From assembly GCA_000787465.1 (NCBI GenBank), contig JSYX01000139.1, positions 1 through 64,000 of the forward strand: a stretch of DNA of 64,000 nt, read 5' to 3'. This document shows, in pieces, positions 1-9,557 of this stretch. The stretch is from Thermomucor indicae-seudaticae. Its lineage: Eukaryota > Mucoromycota > Mucoromycetes > Mucorales > Lichtheimiaceae. A program made the translations under genes and the position numbers. The notes beneath the pieces were generated by a model, which searched no databases, was not told where the DNA came from, and was given only the letters and a program-made list of their open reading frames with translations. The stretch's first letter is position 1; each line of letters begins with the position of its first letter.

Positions 1-179
1 TTGTCTCCTTGCATACAATCTTTATAAAAGACGGATGTCCGCTATTCGAACGTCCTCACGTGTTCCTCATTCGACCATACGGCTACTATCCTTTCGATCT
101 GGCTACACGATCTCCATCGTAAGTACGGTGCCCTGAGGCCTGCACCATTACAAAGTGTATGTTAAGGGAAGGCCTCTTC

Positions 180-330
180 CAGCCGACAAGCTACGATTTA
201 TCCAGATCAAATCTGGTCAGATACGATCTGATCTGGCACCAGATCAGATCAGATATTTTGCCCTTGCCGCCAGATCAGATATTTCCACACTCAATCTGAT
301 CTGATCGGATCTGGTCCATTGCCACCCCTA
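180..330. repeat. Short element rich in GATCAGAT/ATCTGATC words
   Basis: This stretch is made almost entirely of overlapping ATCTG/CAGAT words in both orientations. On the minus strand it begins TAGGGGTGGCAA at 330, a sequence resembling hAT-type element termini. It lies across the 3' end of the minus-strand reading frame 275-784 and supplies that frame's last residues. I could not find a matching left terminus or target duplication, so the left limit is approximate. Confidence 0.45.
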
Positions 331-784
331 CTTCTTCGTCTTCAACTTCATTGCTGTCAGCATTTGGGCTTTTGCCGCCGCTAGCCTCATTGAGCGCTGT
401 TGGCTGTTCTTCGACGACAGGGGCTGCAGCCTTCTCGACAGGACGGAAGTAGGTCATAATGGGCGCGTGCTCTTTCATAGCCTTAGTCTTATCTTCTTCC
501 TGCTTCTTGATCCGCCACAGCGTTGTCCTGCAGTCCCCAGAGTACTGTCCGCGAAGTTTTGAGCCACTCTTCGCGGTGCAGGGCTGCAGGATGTCAAACG
601 CGTTTGCTAATTCCTGCTCCAACAGGTCCTCATTAAAAGTCTCAGGCTGACTCAGGGATTCTTCCTGAATGTCGGTTTTAAGGAATGACCCATTGGGAGA
701 ACGTGCACGTTTGAGAGCTGCTTTCCTTCTTGCGCTTGGGCGAGGCATGTCAATAACTAAGAACGCGTACTTCCTGTCTTGCAA
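275..784 (-). pseudogene. Fragment of an unrecognised, probably transposon-borne ORF
   Basis: An open frame of 169 codons. The likely true start is the internal Met of MPRPSARRKA (about residue 13), giving a basic N-terminus, then an acidic Gln/Glu-rich middle and a Gly/Lys/Arg segment (GSKLRGQYSGD) before KKQEEDKTKAMKEHAP. I do not recognise a domain. The style (basic start, acidic linker, charged helix) resembles the N-terminal part of long DDE transposases in Mucoromycota, but that is inference. The last 18 residues are encoded by the GATCAGAT element at 180-330, so the natural C-terminus appears lost. No intron is visible. Confidence 0.35.
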
Positions 785-1034
785 GCACCAACATAAGCTG
801 CCATCGGAGTTTCAATTTCGGGCCTCCTCGGTTAAACTGTAACCCGTCCGTTTCAACCTGGGACCGTCAGCCAAAAGTGGCCGACTTTGAGGGCTTATAA
901 CTTTTTTCTAAGACAACATTCAATTATTTCGCATAACTTTCGTAGATACTACTCAAAAGAACACATCTTATGCCCTAGTTTTGACATTTTTTGTGTTTGC
1001 AGCTTTTTACAAGGATTCGAAGTTGGGCCATTAA

Positions 1035-1175
1035 TAGGGATCTAAAACAGATTTGGATATCCGGATGAGATCTGGATCGGATGCGATTTTACGGATTCGG
1101 ATGACAAGTTCTGAGATCCGGATTAGAAAACGGATTGAGCAGAAGTTATCCGGATCATCTGGATTATCCGAATTA
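1035..1175. repeat. CCGGAT-rich short element, TAGGGATCTA end
   Basis: Starts TAGGGATCTA at 1035 and continues as reiterated GGAT/ATCC words in both orientations. A second segment at about 2175-2267 has the same words and ends TAGATCCCTA, the exact inverted match of this start. The flanking 8-mers do not match, so I treat them as two related elements and not the two ends of one. Confidence 0.4.
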
Positions 1176-1530
1176 CGGAGTTGGTGTTGGTCGCTAGGAA
1201 GAATGCTGCTTATGAACTTGGCGAACTGATTTTGTTCCTTTATTTGTGTTTACTTTAGTTTTCATCTCTCCGCTGACTTGTAATACCTGTTAGTATTAGG
1301 CTCTTTTCACCTTATCTATGTTGTTCATCCATTCTCATAGAGGAGCCAATGCTTCTGACTCCTGGCAAGACTTATTCCAAGATTAGCTATAAATACTTCG
1401 GCTCATTTACACTAGTTTTGCTCTCGTACGCACTTTATCCTCTCCGCATCTCATACTGTGTCTCTTCTTGATAGAATAAAGCCAATAGTAATGCAGTACA
1501 GAAGAGGAAGTAAAAACAGTGCTTGCAGCG

Positions 1531-1569
1531 GGCGTTGAATGTGTATGCCGTGCATACACATTCGACGCC
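1531..1569. repeat. 18-bp perfect hairpin (one G:T)
   Basis: Arms 1531-1548 and 1552-1569 are complementary over 18 positions with a single G:T wobble and a 3-nt loop (CGT). No open frame spans it. It could be a small-RNA precursor, a cruciform or a transposon relic; the sequence alone does not decide. Confidence 0.55.
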
Positions 1570-2174
1570 GCTTGGCCTACGTGAATACCGCCTTGCTTTC
1601 TTCATTTTAACGAATCACCACAAGCAACCGGGAATCCCGTAAGTCACGAGCTTCTCTAGGCTCGACCCAGTGATCGCAATATTCTGAAAACTCTAACATA
1701 TCAATCGGAATGCGCGCCATCATATTATCATATGCAATATTTTTACCGGATTTTGACCCTTTCTTTCATGACGTTGCAAGCAAACAAACAAAAGGCAGAC
1801 ACGATATGTTGCACACAGTATTGCCCTTGTCACAGCTGGTATCCGACAATAATCGAGGAATGTAGTGGAAACGCGACATCTGGGCTGAAGTGGAGCGTAT
1901 GTTCCATGAGACAAGGATTGCCAAGACATTGAAGTTTAAATGGAGACCGCTAGAAGAGCATGTTTTTAAAACGACGAACGCTGCTCATTAAGGAGATATA
2001 GATGTTGCAATAAAGACGAAACAGACTTTTGTAAGATTGGGCTTTTCTACTCACAGATCGTATGCTCGTATAAGGCACTACAACTACAGTATGCAGCAAA
2101 ACACCTAACGGTACTAGTCACAGGTGATTTCTTTGCCCAGCAACAGGGCTCCTATGGCTACCTGCTACCTTCCA

Positions 2175-2267
2175 CGGATTATTCGGATCATCCGGATTGT
2201 CCGTCTAAAGACGGATCGGATTCGGATGGCGCCAAAGATGATCCGGGTTATCGGGATTAGATCCCTA
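2175..2267. repeat. CCGGAT-rich short element, TAGATCCCTA end
   Basis: Reiterated CGGAT/ATCCG words ending TAGATCCCTA at 2267, inverted match of the start of the element at 1035. It lies just left of the solo transposon end at 2301-2338. Confidence 0.4.
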
Positions 2268-2300
2268 GGTTTGCTAAGGCAAAAAGCAAGAAAATTGAGA

Positions 2301-2338
2301 TTAAAAAGAGGAGCACAGGTTTTTGGCCAGACCTCTAT
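2301..2338. repeat. Solo transposon terminus of the GAGGTCTGG TIR family
   Basis: The sequence reads AAAAAGAGGAGCACAGG...GGCCAGACCTCTAT. It closely follows the right termini of the elements at 13282-13878 and 60391-62268, including the run CCAGACCTCTAT. No left terminus was found upstream in the window. Confidence 0.5.
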
Positions 2339-2639
2339 ACTGCTAAAATAAACAAACATAATACTATGTAGACTTCAATTTAGACGTTCAGAGTTCGAGG
2401 CGCATTCAGTTGAAGAAGTCACAACAGAAAGCCGAATTTACTGAGATTTAAAATGGAGCGGTCTCCCGTTCGACCATGCGGCTGGATATGGACGACTTCT
2501 TTCAGTTCTAGCTGAGAAATGTGTATCGATACTGAGTTTAGTTTCGCGAAGATTGGATTGCCAGTCGGATCTTTGGCCGCGTTGGTGTAGAGAGAGCCGG
2601 GGAATGTACGAGTGAAGTGCGAAGCCGGCTCTCGGCTTG

Positions 2640-5520
2640 AGAATGCTGATACATGGGAGCATCATTCCAGCACGACAATGTCTTTTCGTAAGTGCTGTAT
2701 TCGACCGAGGAATAAGCTGTTCGTGCTTTTGTCGACAAAAAAGGCTGCCAACTTCTCCTTCAAGGCCTTTTTGGACTCGTTGTTGTTGCTGTATTCTCGG
2801 TCAGCTCCCAGATAGAGCTCCTTGAATCTGGGGCTGCCTCGAACGTACTCTTTTATGCCAGCGGCGACTTGCATTTTTTCCCCTCCTTTAGTGATCCGAT
2901 AGCCATGGTCAATAACGTGGCGGAATATAAATAGTTGTCAAAATGAGATTAAAAGATGCCGGGAAGGGGATCTACGATTCGTATGCTGTATGTGCTCACG
3001 GATGAATTTGTTGAACTGCTCTCCTTTCTCCGTCTCGTACTGGAGAACAGTCGCAAATCGTTCAAAGCCCTGAGTAAGGTGGTGCAGCATATGAAGCTTG
3101 GGCTTCGAGCTGACGCGGTTCTTGTGCTTGGTGTTTGCTCTTCAGGACAAAACATCGTCAACATGATTGATGGCATCGGTGAGTTCCACCACCTTTTGGT
3201 GCACGAGGTCTTTGTAGAGATGGAAATTGTTTTCTACCTGACCAATGAAAACAAGTGACACGACTTCACGATGCGAGAAAAAGCAGTGAAACAGAGTCTC
3301 CAATACCGCTTTTCTGTCCACGTTCATGTTTGCCCATTCGGTATGCAAGGGATCGTTGATAACAATAGCTAATTGCTGTGCCAGCAATTTATAGTCTCTT
3401 CCGACGAACGACCTCTGCAGTCGCAAGCTGCTGTTCATTATTCGACTGTATGCCTTCGAGTCGTAGCTTCGCAACCGATATTTCAGCTGTTTGGTTTCAC
3501 CGACCTCTAAGAAATCACACAGCTCGGAAACGAGGTACTTGGTACCACCAAGCATCATAGTGTGCAACACTTCCACGGGACAGTCTTTGAATATATCGGA
3601 CGCCTCTAATCCGAGCAACACCTCTCCACCGGTCTTGTTGTAACCAAGATCCGTGGGTTTCCGCGAAAGCATGCCATTAGTTAGCGCTATTGCGTTTGGC
3701 AAGTCCATATTGTTTACGCACATTTTGGCTACATCAATGCTATCCCGTAATGGCGCAACATGGTCACTGCATTCCGTTTTTGCATTGCCTGGCTTTTTTC
3801 CAAAGAAGCATCTCCGACAAGGGAAACTCGATGCGAGGCCTTTGCTGCATGCAAGCTCGGCATGCCTTGGATTGTCTGCTGCAATGAAATTCAACGGTGC
3901 CACAACCAAAAACGTTTCGCCGCTAACAGCAACGCACGTTGGTATACCGCCTTCGAGTGTCTTCAAATCATCAACTAGGTATGGCAGCATGTCTAAAGCG
4001 GACAGCCTGTTGTGTACGCAGATCAAATGGGTGTTCTCCGGTTTGTTCCGCTCTTCCAAAGAGAACGCAGCAGGTACCATTGACCAACTGTCAAACTTGT
4101 TCCAATTTTCGACATGTTTCCACTGGTGTCGTCAGTGAACAAGTTCAACGGTACGACTTTAACCTTCATTTGAGCTGTGCCGTCTCTGGAATATCGATAG
4201 CGAATGCCAAAAGCTGCATGCTCCGGCAAGGATAAGACAACAAGCGATACCATACAGTCAATCGCGTAGGTGCATGGGTCGACTTTCATTGCGAAGTTAT
4301 CGTACATTTGCCAAGTCTGGTTGATAGCTGCCGGATAGAGGCTATCCACTTCAACGGGCGTGTAGAGTAAGTGATCAGCATCGTTTGCGTAAGGAAATGC
4401 AATGAAGTTGCCTTCGTTTCGTCCTTCAGTGTAGAGAACATTTTGGTAACATGCAGCTACACACGCATCAACCATCGGTACTCCATTTTTGACATAGAAC
4501 GAAGCCACTTTATATACAGTTAAAGGATCATTCCTTCTGTGCACGAAATCACCAACCCAGAGCACGCAGCCGTCGGCTCCAGTGAACATTGGATGCTGAA
4601 AATGTGGAGAAGTGCGCCATTTTCCTCTTGGCTCAATGATATACATTGATTCTCTGAGCGATCTGGTAAAGCGCTCAATCGATCCGATACCTTTGGATTG
4701 GCAACCAGGAACTTCAGAATATCGGAAGGCTTATGTGCGTACAGCTCTACATTCACCACTGCTTCCTCAGAGTCGCCGCGCTTTTCAGTGATTCTCTTTG
4801 TGAATTTTGACAAATTAACGGTGGGGATGCTGGTCGACTCTGTGCGATAGCCCATCGCCCAGTTCAAATATGGGACTTCTACTCTAGGGTCCTCTCTGGC
4901 CATTTGCAAAACATCACGGACCGGGTCCAATATCTGGCTCTTGACACATCGTGAACTGAGACGGTCATCGCCGTAGAAGACCGCACGAAGGCGGAACTCC
5001 AGCTTGTTCCTGAAAGGATAGAATGGGTTTCTATTCCTCTCAACTGTCTGAGTGTAGTCTATCATCGATTCGACGCCACGGTTCTGCTGACTGGACTCCT
5101 CATTGAGAGCTTCATCGCCATCTTCCTCGCTTGGGTCTTCCGAAGACTCACTGCCGGCTCTGAACCGGTTCATTATGTAAGATTAGGGCTCTGAATTGGA
5201 CAAGTCGGTCGGCGCAAAAAGTTTCTGCCGATACGAGTCGGTTGGAATTCCGACGTCGGAAGTCGGTCGGTTGGTCGGAAACCTCGGAGCCCTATGTACG
5301 ATTGCTGTACATAATCGTCATCGGTGTCCTCCGAAGCCGGATCATCAAAAGAAACCCCACGCATGGCTTCTTCGGCACCTGTTCTTTCCAGATGACCGGC
5401 ATCGCAACTAACAAGTGTCTCTCTGTTGTGTTCAGTGGCGCGGATTGGGGCTGAACTTGACGCTTCATTATCCATCGCTCTCTGCTGGATTGGCGCACTC
5501 TGTGAGTGTTTCTTTTTCAT
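2640..5520 (-). pseudogene. CMC/CACTA-type (Tnp2-like) transposase, broken
   Basis: Minus-strand fragments read in order as one transposase: an N-terminal acidic part (5520-5303), a segment with FRNKLEFRLRAVFYGDD and NPFYPF (5173-4520), a middle with VPLNLFTDDTSGN (4646-4080), the DNPRHAELACSKGL...FPCRRCFFGKK core (4080-3142), and PKLHMLHHLTQGFERF...NRRSPSR (about 3110-2956). A C-terminal piece lies at 2874-2662. The order and the Cys-x2-Cys motif match the Tnp2/CMC superfamily of cut-and-paste DDE transposases. Frame changes occur near 4600, near 4060 and near 3150, and a 111-bp element interrupts the N-terminal part. The gene is therefore dead. Termini were not identified; a CACTA-ended palindrome lies at 5712-5744. 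Confidence 0.75.
5184..5294. mobile_element. 111-bp MITE with 8-bp target duplication (hAT-like)
   Basis: Ends are TAGGGCTCTGA and TCGGAGCCCTA, inverted repeats with one mismatch. Flanks are TGTAAGAT (5176-5183) and TGTACGAT (5295-5302), an 8-bp target duplication with one mismatch. The interior is reiterated CGGTCGGTTGG/CCGAC words. Eight-bp duplications and TAGGG termini fit hAT-type non-autonomous elements. It splits the CMC transposase frame. Taking out the 111 bp plus one 8-bp copy brings the two flanking frames into register, which strongly supports the call. Confidence 0.8.
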
Positions 5521-5916
5521 GCACCTTGCATAATGACCAGTCGTAATTTTGCTGTGGCAATTTGGTCATGATTTTTATTACCGGCTCTGAATTTAGCTGT
5601 ACGCTCGCTGAAGGCTTTTAGCTCTTTGGGCATGTTATTGATGACAAAAGGATATGAAAAATAAAATCAAATTAAAGACAATCCTTTTTATTAATGGATA
5701 TTAATTCGCGGCACTAGATCTAGTTTCCGAAACTAAATCTAGTGCCCAGTTCGTGTCTTATTTGCTCGGTCGCCTGTCACGTGCATGACGTCAAACTGAG
5801 ACTGTTGAATAGAGCATACCAGGAGCTTTTTTCTCATATCCTTCTCTGACCCAAGTGTCTAATTGCGATCCCATCTTTTGCCTCATTGAAGTTCACTACT
5901 ACCCAGCGCCTTAATT
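5521..5916. other. Spacer between CMC remnant and piggyBac ORF
   Basis: No coding signal. It contains the CACTA palindrome at 5712-5744 and AT-rich sequence. It may hold the left and right ends of the two flanking transposons, but I could not define them. Confidence 0.4.
5712..5744. repeat. CACTA-ended 15-bp palindrome
   Basis: CACTAGATCTAGTTT, then CCG, then AAACTAAATCTAGTG: 15-bp arms with one mismatch around a 3-nt loop. Both outer ends are CACTA read inward, the terminal word of CACTA transposons. It lies 190 bp from the N-terminal end of the CMC transposase remnant and could be a subterminal or head-to-head terminal relic. Confidence 0.55.
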
Positions 5917-7179
5917 ATGCCTACGATATCTTCTCGTCTCCAAATTGGCTCTCGTTGCTCTGTTCTTCTCAGAGTTTTGAGCTCTTCTGCTCTCACGCTG
6001 TTGAACACGACCAAGACCAGTCGAGAGCGCGTCTACAGGACGATTGTCGGTGAGGTTTCTGGAGGTACCAGAAAAACGTTCGTAATTACTCTCGATGGCT
6101 TCCCGGAACACCGTTTCTCTGTCGCTACTGGCAGTTTGAATTGGGAACAGACGCAGGTCCGGGTTGCTGCTACTGAACAACCAGCCCCGAGCGAGCCGGT
6201 AGGTCTGGTTGACTACGAGTCTGATCAGGACAGTAGCGACGAAGACTCGGGTGATGCAGCTTCTGAGGCTGAAACTGATGAGGCCACCGGCGTGATCTGG
6301 ACGGATGAATTAGTAGACATCGATTTGCGACGTTTGACGCCCAGTTACACCCTATCGCCAACTATTAACATCGCGAACGCCCAGGTTGCATCTCCTCTCG
6401 TATATTTTGAGAGATTTTTACCGATGCAGTACATCATGGCAGCTGTCATTCTTGCTATCAACAAGATCGCATCACAACGCCAGATGGATGGATGGTTTAC
6501 GTTGCACATCAGCGAGTACATGCTATGGATCGGCTTGTGGACCATCATGTCTCTCGTACGATGCTCGGACAGAAAGTTCTACTGGAGAACTGCTGGAAGC
6601 ATCATTTTCAAAGAAGGTTTGAATTTTGGCAGATGGATGTCCAAAAGACGTTTTGATGCTAGCCTGGCTGCTCACACCCTCGAGGATCCTGATGTCATTG
6701 CGACATCCGGTGATCCTCTTGTTGCTATTCGAGGATTTGTCGACGCGTACAACGCCAACCTGGAAGTTGCGGTCAACCCACAGAAGACTTCGACCATTGA
6801 TGAGTCAATGAACCAATGGCTCAGCAAAGTATCCCGGATGCCCAACGTGAAAAAGGTTCCGCGGAAATCTCATCCAGTTGGGCAAGACTTCAAGACAATA
6901 GCCGACGCTGAGACGAGGCTCATTCTGCGCTTGGACATCAGTGAGGAGCACAATGTCACCAAGAAGTTTGCCAACGAAGGAAAGATGATTTCTTCGGTGT
7001 TGAGGTTGGCTGAGCAATGGTTTGCATCCGGCAGAACAGTTATCGCGGATTCGTACTTTGGCAGCCCCGCGACTGTCCTAGCTTTGAGAATGGTAGCGCG
7101 CCCGCGAAGGGAAAGCGAATGTTGGGAATGGAGAAGACATCTGGCGCGAATTTTTGCTAAGAGCTGCTGCCCAAAATGA
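5917..7179 (+). pseudogene. PiggyBac-like transposase, 3'-truncated
   Basis: An uninterrupted frame from an ATG at 5917. Residues 1-120 are variable with an acidic linker (ESDQDSSDEDSGD). Then comes the DDE_Tnp_1_7-like part: EYMLWIGLWTIMSL, W.SKRRFD, DPLVAIRGFVDAYN, the first acidic site in TIDESM (Asp about residue 295) and the second in VIADSYFGS (Asp about 378). The order and spacing match piggyBac transposases, which cut and paste at TTAA. Homology stops at about residue 392; the last 28 or so residues are antisense LINE sequence. The third catalytic Asp and the C-terminal cysteine-rich domain are missing, so it should be inactive. Confidence 0.75.
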
Positions 7180-9545
7180 TCCCGTTGGGCAGGCGAGGAG
7201 TAAAGGGGATAGCCAAGGTATACCAAGGCATGGTCGGATGTGCGGTCATGCCATGAATCAATCTGGTGCTAGTCTAATAGAGCTACCCAAGTGGCCGAAG
7301 GTGCTCCAGAGAGTGAAAGAGCGTGGGCCTTATGCAAGTTGACTTGGGAATTGGAGGCGGCTGCATAAGTACGAAGGTGCAGCAGACAGCGCTCCAAGTC
7401 TCGTGAGTCGCGGAGAAAGACAATGGCGTCGTCGGCATAGGCGAGAATTTTGGCTGGAGGTGGAGGTTGCAGACCGGGGAACGGACTTTCGATCGTGTAT
7501 CCTTGTATAAGAGTGTCGTGAAGAATGCGTTGGACTAGCGGCTCAAAAGCAAGTTTGAAAAGCAAAGGTGATAGCGGGTCCCCTTGGCGCACACCTCGCC
7601 GTTGAAGTACGACCGGAGAGAGGAAGCCGTTGACATAGATCCGGATTTGTGTGCCGAAGAAAAGACGTATTATGCGTTGTATCAATTCAGCAGGAAAGCC
7701 CCAGTGGCGAAGGACCATTTCAAGATACTCTGGGTGGACGCGGTCGTAAGCCTTCTCTTGGTCAAGAAGCAGGCCTATCTCAGGACGAGCGTGGCTTTGA
7801 GCATGATCCATAAGAAGACGGACCAGCATAACGTTGTCAGCTATATACCGGCCATTGACAAAGCCAGTTTGATACGGATTGATGATGGACTCTGACGCAC
7901 TGATCATGCGACTGTTGAGTATCCGGGTAAAGACTTTAGCATCGGTGTTTATCAAAGCAATGCGACACCAGTTGGAAAGAAGTGAAGGATCGCCTTTTTA
8001 GGAAGCAGACAAACACAAGTTTGGGACCATGAAGCTGAAAAAATTCCCTGCAGAAGAGCATCATTGTACACCTGGCAGGCCAGTTCCGCGTATGATGGAT
8101 GTTGAAATATCAGCTTCAGAATTGCGTAGGGAAGACCATCCATACGCGGACTGCTTTGTTTAGGCGCCCGAGAAGTACTACCTTGGAAGTGAATAATGGT
8201 GAAGGGAGCCAACAATTCCGTGCGCACCGTTGGGGAGAAACCGCATGAGGCCGGCAAATGCGAGAGAAGGCCCGTAACAGCATTCCGATCGATGGGTGAA
8301 GGGTCATATAGGTCTTGGTAAAAACGGCAGACAGCAGCGTGAAGATGATCCGTGGGTGCCCCAAGTTCATGCGAGACGGGGTGGGGAAGGGCAGGGATGG
8401 AGCGCTGAGCGGTGCGTGTTTGGATAGTCCGTTTAAGGTAGCCAACTGACTTTTCTCCATGCTCTCGCCAACGAGTTGCAGCACGTATAGCCAGGATGTC
8501 GACTTGATCTTGTTGCAAGGATGCAACTTGAGTATCCCGGAAGGCTAAACGGGAGCTTGCTCGAGGTGAGTGACGGGATTCCCAAAGGAGTTAATTGGGT
8601 AGCCTTTGAAAGTGCTGAAGCTGCCGCGTGCGCCAACTTTCCTGTTTGCGTCCGAAGCGACGGCACGTTTGTTACACGGCGTCTTTGACCGTATCCCGGC
8701 GAAGCTGCGGTGAGGGAAGTGTGGCAAGGGAAGGAAGGAGCTCGTCGAGGGTCTGAGTCAGAGTAGAGCAGAACTTGGGAGACCTGACTAGACGCGGATT
8801 GACACGCCATAGACCCTTCCCGCGTGTAGATGTTGTCAGACGGAGGGAGCAGGATATCAGCGCATGGTCCGTCCATTGGGGATTCAAAAAAATGATGTCG
8901 GGAGGGGAGCATAAGGGGTACAGGGAAGGAGATACAAAGAATTGACCAATGGAGGAACGGGTAGGGGAAGATTGGAAGGTGGGTAAGGGGGGAATGGTGG
9001 AGTGGGGAGGGTACAAGAGATTGACAAAGGTAGAGTCCATAAAATCGCGCCAAGCTGTAGGTGCCTGCAAATAAGAGGAGTCCGAGCGGGAGTATGAATA
9101 GTTGAAGTCTCCCAAGAAAATGCAGCGAGGAAGCCAGGGTGAAAGAGATTCACTGAAAGGTGATTGGAGTAGATGATTGAAAAAAGTGAAGCGTGGGCTG
9201 GTGCTGGCAGGCGCATAGAGAATGAAGAGGTGAAAAGGTTCAAAATCAGAGTGGATATGAGAGACTGTTACACAAAGGCGACGGCCGTCAAGAGTGTGAA
9301 GGCAAATGTTAGGTGAGAAGGAAACAAGTCCACTAATAGCGAGACTAACAGCATTGCGAAGCTCGAAATTGCAGGAAAACGATAGCCTCTGTCGTAGGAT
9401 TCGGGAAAACCGTATCTTGGAGGGCGAGGAGTTGAAGGTCGAAGAGCGCATTTACCGAATAAATGATTTTTGCTTGGCTGTATCGCCAACCTTAGCGAGG
9501 CGGCGACAATTGAGTAAGCCGATTTTGATCATGATAAGAAAAGCG
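7085..9545 (-). pseudogene. LINE ORF2: APE endonuclease-reverse transcriptase, broken
   Basis: The minus strand starts MIKIGLLNCRRLAK at about 9530. Then follow endonuclease motifs LLALQDT, RCIFLGDFNYS and WTDHALIS (9450-8850), a linker, and reverse-transcriptase motifs MDGLPYAILKLI (about 8150), NPYQTGFVNGRYIADN, LLLDQEKAYDRV, RRGVRQGDPLSPLLF and the catalytic AYADDAIVF (about 7440). The thumb region VYLGYPLYSSPAQRDHF runs to about 7085. Several frame changes and an in-frame stop near 9455 show it is dead. This is an APE-type non-LTR retrotransposon of the L1/Tx1-like sort. Unusually it lacks its 3' end and abuts the piggyBac frame. Confidence 0.8.
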
Positions 9546-9557
9546 TGATGAAGCTCC

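Larger units (their letters stand above)
785..2300. other. Gene-free stretch with reiterated-motif elements and a hairpin
   Basis: No convincing gene. It holds two segments of CCGGAT/ATCCGG words (about 1035-1170 and 2175-2267), a strong hairpin (1531-1569) and otherwise AT-rich unremarkable sequence. The short open frames here have no recognisable protein signature. Confidence 0.5.

Noticed and set aside
1035..2267. One 1.2-kb element bounded by TAGGGATCTA and TAGATCCCTA
   Set aside because: The termini match as an inverted repeat but the flanking 8-mers differ and each end has its own cluster of CCGGAT words, so two separate short elements are more likely.
6870..7226. Minus-strand 118-codon frame as a separate gene
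   Set aside because: Its first half is the LINE reverse-transcriptase thumb and its second half is the antisense of the piggyBac transposase; it marks the junction and is not a gene.
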